Source: CAZVJA01 sp964626885
GTDB taxonomy: Bacteria > Planctomycetota > Planctomycetia > Planctomycetales > Planctomycetaceae
DNA length: 9,942 nt
Direction: 5' to 3'
Assembly: GCA_964626885.1 (NCBI GenBank)
Contig: CAZVJA010000202.1
Span: forward strand, 1-9,942
Part shown: one piece after another, positions 1 to 7,284 of the stretch
Position numbering within the stretch: the stretch's first letter is position 1
Layout: every line of letters starts with the position of its first letter
Program-made: the position numbers and the translations under genes
Notes under the pieces: generated by a model
Databases searched by the model: none
Told to the model about the DNA's origin: nothing
What the model saw: the letters and a program-made list of their open reading frames with translations, nothing else

Positions 1-88
1 ACACGTTCTTGCAGGCAATGCTGCACGTGTGGCAGCCGATGCACTTGTCGAGGTGGAACACCATGGCGATTTGTGAGCGAACGTTCAT
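1..88 (-). CDS. narH: Respiratory nitrate reductase beta subunit, N-terminus only (runs off the left edge)
   Basis: NarH is the iron-sulfur subunit that passes electrons from the membrane subunit to the molybdenum subunit NarG. Only 29 codons are in the window. They begin with an ATG at 88-86 and read MNVRSQIAMVFHLDKCIGCH, then a further Cys pair. Cys16, Cys19, Cys22 and Cys26 form the CxxCxxCxxxC ferredoxin-type cluster motif at the same positions as in known NarH. A purine-rich ribosome-binding stretch (AGGAGAGAGGG) lies just upstream. The gene starts 39 bases after the narG stop, as in narGH operons. The fragment cannot show whether the rest is intact, but its start region is textbook NarH. 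NxrB of nitrite oxidisers is a relative; pairing with a cytoplasmic-type NarG favours NarH. Confidence 0.93.
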   Translation of the reverse strand, partial: MNVRSQIAMVFHLDKCIGCHTCSIACKNV

Positions 89-127
89 GTTTGCCCTCTC
101 TCCTGCCGCAATCGCGGCGGTGCATCG

Positions 128-3100
128 TTAGAACCGCACTTCCGGACACTTCCGCACGAGAATATGGGTGTCACGATTGCAGCCAATTGGACCCCAGTAA
201 TTAAAGTGGTAGGTAAACTGCCCATAGCCGCCGATCATGAAGTTCGGCTTGAGCCGCGCGCGAATCAGACTGTTGTGTCCACCGGCGCGCCGCTTGCCGC
301 GCAGTGGAGAGCGAGGAACGCTGTAGGTCCGCTCGGGGGAGTGATACTGAATGCAGATCCCCGGCGGGATGCGCCGGCTCACCACCGCCCGCGTCACCAC
401 GACGCCGTGATCGTTGAACACCTCAACCCAGTCGTTGTCGTCGATGCCGAGTGACTCGGCGTCTTTCTCGCTGATCCACAGCGGCTCGACACCGCGCGAC
501 AGCGTGCACATTCGCTGGTTGTCGCCGTATGTGGAGTGAATATGCCACTTGCCGTGCGGCGTCAGGTAGTTGAGCATCAACGTTTCGTTCACTTCCTCGG
601 TGAACTTGAGATCGGCGTACTGGGCCGGCAGCGGCTTTGGTTTGTAGGTCGGCAGGTGTTCGCCGAAGTCGAGATAAATCGGATGGTCGAGATAGAAATG
701 CTGGCGGCCAGTCAATGTCCGCCAAGGGACGTCGGTCTCGAGGTTGTACGTGAACGGCGAATAGGCCCGGCCGTTTTCGATCAGCCCGGACCACATGGGG
801 CTATTGATGAACCGTTGCGGCCGGCATTGCAGTCCCTGAAAGTCGGCCCGCACCCCGCGCGACTTCTCCGCCAAATGGACGAGTGGGACGCCGGTCTTCG
901 CCTCCATATTCTTGTACGATCGGTACGCCAGTTCACCATTGGTGACGGTGGCGAATTCCAGCACGATGTTGCAGGCATCCTCATCACGAGCGAGCGACGG
1001 ATACGTTTTGCCTCCCCAGCTTTCCGTGCGGCGAGTCCGGAGTGCTTCCGCATACACGTCGTCGACTTTGTAACTTGTTCCATGGGCGCCCAGTCCGTTC
1101 TGCGCCACCATCGGGCCGTACGAAATGAACTGGTTGTAAAGATTCCGATAATCCCGTTTCACAACTTTCAGAATTGGCATTGTCTTGCCGGGGATTGCAT
1201 CGATCCCCCCGTCGATCCATTGCCGCAAGTCAGGCTGTGCGATCTCGGCGGCGGAGTCGTGCGCCAAGGGCGCGGCGACGAGATCCTCGACCGGTTCCGG
1301 AAAATGCTTCTCGGCAAGCTGCGAGAACCGCTTCGCAATCGTCTGGAAGATCTGCCAGTCGCTCTTCGATTCCCAGCAGGGGGGAACAGCGGGCGAAAGG
1401 GGATGAATGAAGCTATGCATATCGGTCGAGTTGAGATCCGCCTTTTCGTACCAGGTTGCCGCAGGCAGGATGATGTCGGAATAGAGTGCCGACGTGTCCA
1501 TGCGGAAATTCAAATCGACCACGAGGTCCAGCTTTCCCTGCGGCGCGTGTTGATGCCACGCGACCTCTTTCACCGAGTCTTCCGCCAGATCCTCCGCCAC
1601 GAGGTTCGTATGCGTGCCCAGATAATGCTTCAGGAAATACTCGTGCCCCTTGGCGCTCGACATGATCGCGTTGCCGCGCCAGATGAACCAGACGCGGGGC
1701 CAATTCTCGGCGGCATCGGGATCTTCCACCGAGAATTTGAGCTGCTTTTCTTTGAGCCGTTTCGCGACGTGCGCGGCGACGTCATCGGGTGATTGCGCGC
1801 CGGCCGACCGCGCCTGCCTCACGACGTCGATCGGGTTTTCGGGGAATTGCGGATAGAACGGCAGCCACCCCATCCGCACTGCCCGGACCTGCATGTCCAT
1901 CGTGTGCCCTTTCGCCGTGGTCTCGGCGGCGGCGTTCTGTGGGACGGTGTGGTAGTCGGTGAAATCCTTCTCGTAACGCCATTGATCCGAATGAACGTAA
2001 TGCCAACTCGGTGTGTTCTGCAGGCGGGAGGGGGGATACCAATCCTTCGCGAGCGCGATCGACGACCACGATTCCATCGGCGCCAATTTTTCTTGGCCGA
2101 CATAATGCGCAAGCCCGCCGCCGTTTTTGCCGACGCAGCCGCAGAACATGAGCGCGTGAATGCCGGCGCGGTACATCAGGTTGGCGTGGTACCAGTGATT
2201 GATGCCGGCGCCGATGATGATGGTGCACTTGCCGCCGGTGAGTTCCGCCGTGCGGGCCCATTCCCGAGCGAAACGAATCAGCACGTTGCGGCTGATGCCG
2301 GTGTATTTTTCCGACCAGGCGGGAGTGTACGGTTTTTCTTCATCGTCGTAATCGGCCGGGTAGGCTCCCGGTAAACCGCGATTCACTCCGTATTGCGCCA
2401 TCAGCAGGTCGTAAACGGTCGTTACCGTGACCGTTTTGCCATCGGCCGTTTTGATCTTCTTGACCGGCACGCCTCGCTGGTACGAACTCCCGGCGGCGAA
2501 GTCATCAAGCTCGATCTGCACGATACCGTCGTTCTGATCGAGGAACGTCAGTTGAGGTTCGATCGGGCTGCCGTCGGCCCCATCCTTCAAGAGCATGTTC
2601 CATTTTCCGGGCTCGTCTCCCCAGCGATGCCCCGAACTTCCCATCGGCATCTTGGGACCATTCGATGTGACATCCCACATCAGGAACTTCCAGTCTCCAT
2701 GCTGTTCTTTTCCGTAGCGGTCCAGCCGACCGGCCCGCAAAAGCTGCCCCGGACGTGTCTTTCCATTGACCTCCTGCAATTCGACCAGATACGGCGCGTC
2801 GGTGAACTTCTTGGTGTAATCGAGGAATGACGCCGTTTGTCGTTGATGGTGGGATTCGGTGAGCAGCACATGATTGACCGCCATCCACCAGGCGCCGTCT
2901 TGCCCCGCGTTGACCGCGACCCACTCGTCGGCGTATTTGGAAACCTGGCTGAAGTCGGGCGAGAAGACCCACATCTTTGAGCCGTTGTGCCGGGCCTCAC
3001 AGGCGAAGTGCACATCCGGCGTGCGGGTCATGTTAAGGTTTGCCCCCATCACGGCGATCAACTTGGCGTTGTACCAATCAGCACTCTCGGCGACGTCGGT

Positions 3101-3772
3101 TTGTTCTCCCCAGGTCTCCGGCGAGGCGGTCGGCAGGTCGCAGTACCAGTCGTAGAACGACAGCGAAATTCCGCCGAGCAACTGCATCAGCCGTGCTCCG
3201 GAGGCATAGCTGATCATCGACATCGCCGGGATCGGCGAGAATCCGGCGATGCGATCCGGGCCTTTCGTCTTGATCGTGTGAATTAATGAAGCAGCGATCA
3301 ATTCGACGACGGTATCCCAATCGGCGCGGCGCAAGCCCCCTTTGCCGCGGGCACGTTGCCAGCGCTGCCGTGCTTCCGGGTTTTCCACCAGACTCTTCCA
3401 TGCCTCGACCGGATCGGTAAAGTTGGCGCGGGCTTTTCGCCAGAGATCGAGCAGGGCTCCCCGAATATACGGGTACTTCACTCGTAATGGACTGTAGAGA
3501 TACCAGCTATATGAAATTCCCCGCTGACAGCCGCGCGGCTCGTATGGTGGAATGCCGGATTCCAGCAAAGGATAATCGAGTCCCTGCATCTCCCACGTGA
3601 CAATGCCGTCCTTGACGTGGATCTGCCACGTACACCCGCCGGTGCAGTTCACGCCATGCGTGCTGCGGACAATTTTGTCGTACTGCCAGCGATTGCGGTA
3701 GAATTCTTCCCAGCTCCGCTTGCGTGGGTCACATTCGTCTTTGATCCAGGCAATGGCGTCAAGAACGCTCAT
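128..3772 (-). CDS. narG: Respiratory nitrate reductase alpha subunit (molybdopterin, cytoplasm-facing NarG type)
   Basis: This is the catalytic subunit of membrane-bound nitrate reductase, reducing nitrate to nitrite at a bis-MGD molybdenum centre with quinol-derived electrons. The protein has 1214 residues, close to the roughly 1250 of E. coli NarG, and is recognisable throughout. His39, Cys43, Cys47 and Cys82 form the N-terminal [4Fe-4S] site (HGVNCTGGCTW and EPRGCQRG). The segment FYDWYCDLP carries Asp212, which by spacing matches the Mo-ligating Asp222 of E. coli. Other family blocks visible are GPDRIAGFSPIPAMSM, NHWYHANLMYRAG, CGCVGKNGGG and HSTYGDNQRM. There is no twin-arginine signal, which separates it from periplasmic NxrA or archaeal-type NarG. 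I chose the ATG at 3772-3770 because GAGG stands six bases upstream and the family N-terminus fits; the frame is open 22 codons further up. Its ATG overlaps the TGA of the cytochrome gene (ATGA), implying translational coupling. Confidence 0.97.
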   Translation of the reverse strand: MSVLDAIAWIKDECDPRKRSWEEFYRNRWQYDKIVRSTHGVNCTGGCTWQIHVKDGIVTWEMQGLDYPLLESGIPPYEPRGCQRGISYSWYLYSPLRVKYPYIRGALLDLWRKARANFTDPVEAWKSLVENPEARQRWQRARGKGGLRRADWDTVVELIAASLIHTIKTKGPDRIAGFSPIPAMSMISYASGARLMQLLGGISLSFYDWYCDLPTASPETWGEQTDVAESADWYNAKLIAVMGANLNMTRTPDVHFACEARHNGSKMWVFSPDFSQVSKYADEWVAVNAGQDGAWWMAVNHVLLTESHHQRQTASFLDYTKKFTDAPYLVELQEVNGKTRPGQLLRAGRLDRYGKEQHGDWKFLMWDVTSNGPKMPMGSSGHRWGDEPGKWNMLLKDGADGSPIEPQLTFLDQNDGIVQIELDDFAAGSSYQRGVPVKKIKTADGKTVTVTTVYDLLMAQYGVNRGLPGAYPADYDDEEKPYTPAWSEKYTGISRNVLIRFAREWARTAELTGGKCTIIIGAGINHWYHANLMYRAGIHALMFCGCVGKNGGGLAHYVGQEKLAPMESWSSIALAKDWYPPSRLQNTPSWHYVHSDQWRYEKDFTDYHTVPQNAAAETTAKGHTMDMQVRAVRMGWLPFYPQFPENPIDVVRQARSAGAQSPDDVAAHVAKRLKEKQLKFSVEDPDAAENWPRVWFIWRGNAIMSSAKGHEYFLKHYLGTHTNLVAEDLAEDSVKEVAWHQHAPQGKLDLVVDLNFRMDTSALYSDIILPAATWYEKADLNSTDMHSFIHPLSPAVPPCWESKSDWQIFQTIAKRFSQLAEKHFPEPVEDLVAAPLAHDSAAEIAQPDLRQWIDGGIDAIPGKTMPILKVVKRDYRNLYNQFISYGPMVAQNGLGAHGTSYKVDDVYAEALRTRRTESWGGKTYPSLARDEDACNIVLEFATVTNGELAYRSYKNMEAKTGVPLVHLAEKSRGVRADFQGLQCRPQRFINSPMWSGLIENGRAYSPFTYNLETDVPWRTLTGRQHFYLDHPIYLDFGEHLPTYKPKPLPAQYADLKFTEEVNETLMLNYLTPHGKWHIHSTYGDNQRMCTLSRGVEPLWISEKDAESLGIDDNDWVEVFNDHGVVVTRAVVSRRIPPGICIQYHSPERTYSVPRSPLRGKRRAGGHNSLIRARLKPNFMIGGYGQFTYHFNYWGPIGCNRDTHILVRKCPEVRF

Positions 3773-4707
3773 GGGAGACCTCGTAGTTTGGATGATTCCA
3801 CCAGCGGTCGGCGCACGCCTCGGTAACGCCAGCCCCACACGGCATCAAAAGCAAACATCAGGCCGACCGCCCCGCCCATTCCGGCAAGTAAAAAGACAAC
3901 GCGCGGCGCCGTGGCGTCGGCAGGACCATGCTTCGAGCCATCTTCGAAATATGCAACCAACGAATGAATTTCGTCCGCCTTTAGGGCATGATTCTTGAAG
4001 ATCGGCTGCATGGTCTCGGTTCCGGGGGCGACCAGCCACGCGCTAAGCGAGGCACGGCCTTTCAGACGGTCGTAAACATTGGTGAGATCCGGCCCGAGCC
4101 GACCTCCGCCAAGTGCCCGGATGTCGTGCATGCTATGGCAGGACACACAGGATGATCCGCCGGCTGAGAGCCGCTCGACTCCCAGAAACAACCGTCGCCC
4201 GCGTTCGATATCGCGCGGAGTGAAGGGCTCCGTCGAGATCTGCAAACCCTTGAATTGAGACTCCGGCAGCTTTGATTCCGCCTCGATCAGATCGAGGAGC
4301 TTCTCTGCCCGTTCGCGGTTCATGCCGAGTGCTGTTGGCATCGGCACGCGGCGAGATTCCTCGAAGATGCGTGCCGCGTACGGATCACCACTGTCGATGA
4401 CCGCTTTCGGATTCTGAAGGAAGTTCACGAGCCAGTCCCGATTTTGGCGCTTCGTGACATCCTTCAGATCGGGACCCGTAAGCCGCCCGCCTCCGATCGT
4501 ATGACAACTCATGCAAGATTGGCGGAAGTAATCGGGAGTGTCCTGTCCGGAGACGGACTGCAGCCTGAAACAGGCCGCGATAAGCATTCCGATCGCGACA
4601 AGTCGAATTCGCCTCGCCACGGGCTTGGGCCTGGCCCCGGGAGTAGGCCGCGACAGGGGGATGGCCTCCCTTCCAGCTGACCGAATCGAATCTCTTTCCG
4701 ACTCCAT
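3769..4707 (-). CDS. Membrane-anchored dihaem cytochrome c, first gene of the nar operon
   Basis: A 312-residue c-type cytochrome with two CxxCH haem sites: Cys65-Met-Ser-Cys68-His69 and Cys187-Val-Ser-Cys190-His191. Each is followed by a typical distal Met candidate, Met123 (VPMP) and Met233 (TMQPIF), so it reads as two class-I domains in tandem. A basic segment and hydrophobic stretch at about residues 33-52 (ending QSVSGQ) look like a signal peptide. A C-terminal hydrophobic helix at about 269-288 with a basic tail would anchor it, leaving both haems periplasmic. The ATG at 4707-4705 has a strong GGGAG ribosome-binding site. The upstream in-frame ATG near 4770 is rejected because it falls inside the likely promoter. 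Position and four-base overlap with narG suggest it is an electron-transfer partner of the reductase, comparable in place to the dihaem NarC of Thermus; shared ancestry is not established here. Confidence 0.9.
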   Translation of the reverse strand: MESERDSIRSAGREAIPLSRPTPGARPKPVARRIRLVAIGMLIAACFRLQSVSGQDTPDYFRQSCMSCHTIGGGRLTGPDLKDVTKRQNRDWLVNFLQNPKAVIDSGDPYAARIFEESRRVPMPTALGMNRERAEKLLDLIEAESKLPESQFKGLQISTEPFTPRDIERGRRLFLGVERLSAGGSSCVSCHSMHDIRALGGGRLGPDLTNVYDRLKGRASLSAWLVAPGTETMQPIFKNHALKADEIHSLVAYFEDGSKHGPADATAPRVVFLLAGMGGAVGLMFAFDAVWGWRYRGVRRPLVESSKLRGLP

Positions 4708-4746
4708 GACTGGTCTCCCGTGCTGTTCACGGATCGATTTGCGGCG

Positions 4747-4775
4747 ATGGTACAAAACCATAAAAATCATATCAA
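4747..4775 (-). promoter_or_regulatory. Candidate sigma-70-type promoter of the cytochrome c-narGH operon
   Basis: On the minus strand, TTGATA (4775-4770) and TACCAT (4752-4747) are separated by 17 bases, matching the consensus boxes at five and four of six positions. The predicted transcript start is about 35 bases upstream of the cytochrome ATG. The -35 box lies inside an 18-bp dyad, so regulation at this box is plausible. Read from sequence only. Confidence 0.45.
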
Positions 4776-4786
4776 GACAATGATAT
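4769..4786. promoter_or_regulatory. Perfect inverted repeat ATATCA-N6-TGATAT over the nar -35 box (candidate operator)
   Basis: ATATCA at 4769-4774 and TGATAT at 4781-4786 are exact reverse complements separated by AGACAA. The dyad continues loosely into flanking A- and T-runs. It covers the proposed nar -35 box and lies between the divergent nar operon and the Rrf2 gene. That is the expected place for an Rrf2 site or another nitrate/NO/oxygen-responsive site. It is not a canonical FNR box (TTGAT-N4-ATCAA), although a TTGAT half-site is present on the minus strand. Confidence 0.45.
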
Positions 4787-4855
4787 CTTATTTTTGTCGA
4801 AATTCTTTATATTGCTTTAATTTTAATGTTTAACATGTGTTTTCGAATTTCGTTG

Positions 4856-4885
4856 TTGACATTCTAAATCTATTTTCTCTATCAT
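4856..4885 (+). promoter_or_regulatory. Candidate promoter of the Rrf2 regulator gene
   Basis: A perfect TTGACA (4856-4861) is followed 18 bases later by TATCAT (4880-4885). The predicted start near 4892 leaves a leader of about 90 bases before the ATG at 4981. The rest of the 4708-4980 gap is AT-rich with no convincing coding potential. Confidence 0.5.
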
Positions 4886-4980
4886 GACCTCATTATCTTG
4901 TATTTGATGGTCGGTTGAAAACTCCGCTCTCCGAACTGTGCCCGACCCTCTGCTTGTCCGAAACGACCGGAATCCACGGA

Positions 4981-5427
4981 ATGATCTCCCAGACGGTCGA
5001 ATATGCACTGCGGGCTGTTGTCTCCTTAGCGCGGGCGGCCCCGGATCCGCGGACCAACGAACAGTTGGCAGAACTAACGCAGGTTCCCCCCGCGTACTTG
5101 CCCAAGGTGATGCTTTCTCTGCGGAAAGCTGGACTGATTCATTCGCAACGCGGGCCACACGGAGGGAACAAACTGGCTCGACCCGCCGATTCGATTACCT
5201 TGCTTGAAGTAGTCAATGCGGTTGAGCCGATACGGAGGATCGTGGAATGCCCCCTCGGACTACGTCACTCGGGCCGGCTGTGCGCTCTACATAAGAAGCT
5301 CGACAACATTGCCGCCATGGCGGAACGGGCGCTGCGAGAGACCACTTTATCCGATGTGATCCGTGCTTCCGATGGAGTTTCCCCTCTGTGCGATTCGGAA
5401 GACGGCGGGCTTGTGCAGCTCGGGTAG
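4981..5427 (+). CDS. Rrf2-family (NsrR/IscR-like) transcriptional regulator
   Basis: A 148-residue winged-helix regulator. The start MISQTVEYALRAVVSLA and the block PPAYLPKVMLSLRKAGLIHSQRGPHGG (about residues 36-62) are the Rrf2 DNA-binding helices and wing. Members bind DNA and sense NO, Fe-S status or redox through a cluster. Candidate ligands are Cys90, Cys101 and His104, with Glu7 at the place of the N-terminal acidic ligand in NsrR/RsrR. The middle cysteine of the usual three is absent; Cys137 lies near the C-terminus. I chose the ATG at 4981 because it gives the standard family N-terminus, although its ribosome-binding site is poor; a TTG at 4915 in the same frame would add 22 residues and is less likely. 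It is divergent from nar and convergent with the ric operon, so it probably controls one or both. Whether it senses NO specifically cannot be read from sequence. Confidence 0.9.
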   Translation: MISQTVEYALRAVVSLARAAPDPRTNEQLAELTQVPPAYLPKVMLSLRKAGLIHSQRGPHGGNKLARPADSITLLEVVNAVEPIRRIVECPLGLRHSGRLCALHKKLDNIAAMAERALRETTLSDVIRASDGVSPLCDSEDGGLVQLG

Positions 5428-5437
5428 CAGGCTGCTA
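5424..5437. terminator. Small perfect hairpin at the end of the Rrf2 gene (possible terminator)
   Basis: GTAGCA (5424-5429) pairs perfectly with TGCTAC (5432-5437) around a short GGC loop. It includes most of the Rrf2 stop codon. It sits in the 66-base gap between the convergent Rrf2 and radical SAM genes, but has no following T-run on either strand, so termination is only a possibility. Confidence 0.25.
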
Positions 5438-5493
5438 CGCGCTCTTAAGACGCATGTGGTCATGGCACGGTGTTCGCGATTGCTGTCGCGATC

Positions 5494-6621
5494 TCAGTGT
5501 GGAAGATTCCGCGGTCGATAGAGGCAGTCCGGTTCCTGGGCGAACATATTTCCCGTCACCGCGTAAGCCCGCGCGCGGCTTCCGCCGCAAACAAGCTGGT
5601 ATTCGCAGTAGCCGCACTTCCCTTCCAATCGGTCAGGATCGCGCAGCGCCTGAAAGACGGGAGAATTCGTATAGACCTCCACGAGGTGTTCTTCCGGAAA
5701 TCGTCCGCAGGGAATCGGGAGAAATCCGCTTGGCTGAATAATTCCGGTATGCCCAACGAACATCACACCCTTGCCGTCATTCACGGAGTAACGTCCGTGG
5801 CGCCGTTGCCGAAATGGTTCCGAAACATGATCCTGACCATCAGCTTCGTTCAAGAATTGTCGGCGCTGTTCGAGGACAAAACGCCGGTAGTGCGGCGCTT
5901 CGGTCGTCTTGATGGCATACGGCTGTTCTTGCGAATGGTGCCACAGTTTCGCGAATGCAGCTTCGCAATCTTTCGCTCGCAACCGGGGTGAGAATTGCGC
6001 CCGTCCGGTGGGCACCAGGAAGAAGACCGACCACATTTGGATATCGAGCGTCGCCAGCAGCTCAGCCATGTGGTCAATCTGATCGACATTCCGCGGTGTA
6101 AGCGTGGTGTTCACCTGCGTGGACAAGCCCACGAAGGATGCCTCGCGGAGAATGTCGATGCTTCGGTCGAAGCTGCCGCAGACTCCGCGAATCGTGTCGT
6201 GCATGGCGGCATCGGCTCCGTCGAGGCTGATCGCCAAACGAGAAATACCGGCCGCGCGCAAACGTCGAATCGAGGGTTCCGTCACCAGTGGGGTGGCGCT
6301 CGGCGTAATCGCCACATCGAGTTCCATTCCAACCGCATATTCACATAGAGCGAACAGATCGCGCCGCTTGAACGGGTCGCCTCCCGTGAGAATCAATGTT
6401 GGCGGGTTCGGGAAATCGGCGAGCTGGTCGATCAGACGAATCGATTCCTCCGTGGTCAGCTCGTCAGGATGAGGGTCCGGGCGGGCACACGCACGGCAGT
6501 GCTCACAGACAAGATCGCATGCTTGCGTCAATTCGTAAAAGCACAGCAGCGGGCTTTCATCGAAATCCAGCTGAGGGTTCCACTGTTCGGTGCGGGAGAT
6601 GAGGGGGAGGGATCGAAGCAT
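5494..6621 (-). CDS. Radical SAM/SPASM protein, NirJ/AhbD-like (possibly TIGR04053-type)
   Basis: A protein of about 375 residues. Near the N-terminus, ELTQACDLVCEHCRAC holds the radical SAM CxxxCxxC motif (Cys35, Cys39, Cys42), the [4Fe-4S] that cleaves S-adenosylmethionine. LTGGDPFKR at about 78-86 is the GGDP-type SAM-binding motif. The C-terminal part has an auxiliary cluster pattern: a Cys in PIPCGRF, then GKCGYCEYQLVCGGSRARAYA and a final EPDC, at about residues 302-366. This arrangement is shared with haem-modifying enzymes NirJ (haem d1) and AhbC/AhbD (sirohaem route to haem), so a haem or peptide/cofactor modification role is likely; the substrate is unknown. The ATG at 6621-6619 has AGGAG six bases upstream and starts the conserved domain cleanly; the frame is open 42 codons further up into mobB. 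It is last in the ric-mobB operon, 34 bases after mobB. Confidence 0.85.
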   Translation of the reverse strand: MLRSLPLISRTEQWNPQLDFDESPLLCFYELTQACDLVCEHCRACARPDPHPDELTTEESIRLIDQLADFPNPPTLILTGGDPFKRRDLFALCEYAVGMELDVAITPSATPLVTEPSIRRLRAAGISRLAISLDGADAAMHDTIRGVCGSFDRSIDILREASFVGLSTQVNTTLTPRNVDQIDHMAELLATLDIQMWSVFFLVPTGRAQFSPRLRAKDCEAAFAKLWHHSQEQPYAIKTTEAPHYRRFVLEQRRQFLNEADGQDHVSEPFRQRRHGRYSVNDGKGVMFVGHTGIIQPSGFLPIPCGRFPEEHLVEVYTNSPVFQALRDPDRLEGKCGYCEYQLVCGGSRARAYAVTGNMFAQEPDCLYRPRNLPH

Positions 6622-6631
6622 GCTGAACTCC

Positions 6632-6661
6632 TGAATCTCAACGAGCATTTGAATCTCAACG
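6632..6661. repeat. 12-bp direct repeat at the mobB/radical SAM gene junction
   Basis: TGAATCTCAACG occurs at 6632-6643 and again at 6650-6661, an 18-base period. One copy contains the mobB stop codon and the other touches the ribosome-binding site of the radical SAM gene. It could be a small tandem duplication or chance. Confidence 0.5.
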
Positions 6662-7270
6662 TCCGCTGCAACTGGCGATGGGTGAAGAAGAAGAAACAGC
6701 CAAATCCTGCGGTGGAACCGAAGCCGCTTCCCGCATGGAGTCGGCACTCTTGTCGAATCCCGCGATTTCCAGAATGCGATGGATCAGGCCGGGAACGTCG
6801 GATCGAGACCAGACCGGCACCGGACATGCCAGAGGTTCATCCGTCACCACGGCGAGCACGTCAAGCCCAGCGGTCGCAAACGGAACGCCATCGGTCGTAC
6901 TTCGCCACACTTCAATCTTTGGAGCGGATGTCTGCGTGTCTCCCTCAACAAGGACGAGATCGCAATCGTCATACATCCGCAGAATCTTCGAGTATTTGTC
7001 CTCTGCTTCGGAGTTGATCGGAGTGGGCCAGAACGTAGCACAAAGGCCAGGCGAAATAATTCCCGACACGATTGCCCCCTCGGTCCGATGCCGCTGCGAG
7101 TCTTTGCCCGGGGTGTCCAGTTCATGACGATGGGATGTGTGCTTGATCGTCCCAACCCGATATCCCCGCGCGCACAACTGGCCGACCAGTTCGCAGATCA
7201 GCGTCGTTTTTCCGCTGTTTTTGCGGCCGATAATATGTATCGGAGTGGTGCGACGACTTACACCGGCCAT
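6656..7270 (-). CDS. mobB: MobB-type molybdopterin-guanine dinucleotide adapter (P-loop GTPase)
   Basis: A protein of 204 residues. IHIIGRKNSGKTTLICELV at 11-29 contains the Walker A loop (Gly15 to Thr23, GRKNSGKTT), followed by RGYRVGTIKH, the typical MobB segment. DDCDLVLVEGDTQTSAPKIEVWR matches the conserved MobB block in which the enzyme's switch region and the KIEV(W/Y)R motif lie. MobB assists MobA in attaching GMP to molybdopterin, making the bis-MGD cofactor that NarG needs; no mobA is seen here. The ATG at 7270 has GAGGAG six bases upstream; a GTG at 7288 overlapping the ric stop is possible but lacks that site. The gene starts 14 bases after ric. The C-terminal 35 residues or so (serine-rich, from about 170) are not recognisable and may be an extension. 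Confidence 0.9.
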   Translation of the reverse strand: MAGVSRRTTPIHIIGRKNSGKTTLICELVGQLCARGYRVGTIKHTSHRHELDTPGKDSQRHRTEGAIVSGIISPGLCATFWPTPINSEAEDKYSKILRMYDDCDLVLVEGDTQTSAPKIEVWRSTTDGVPFATAGLDVLAVVTDEPLACPVPVWSRSDVPGLIHRILEIAGFDKSADSMREAASVPPQDLAVSSSSPIASCSGR

Positions 7271-7284
7271 TATTGACTCCTCAA

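Noticed and set aside
536..1792. Large plus-strand open frame of 418 codons opposite narG.
   Set aside because: It is a shadow of narG on the other strand; the narG protein matches its family along its full length and the antisense product resembles nothing I recognise.
4753..4775. FNR/DNR box (TTGAT-N4-ATCAA) in the nar promoter.
   Set aside because: Only one TTGAT half-site is present on the minus strand; the partner half is TTTTT, so the site does not meet the consensus.
5474..5491. TCGCGA-N6-TCGCGA inverted repeat as a terminator of the radical SAM operon.
   Set aside because: It overlaps or precedes the stop region with only six paired bases, TCGCGA is self-complementary, and there is no T-run on either strand.
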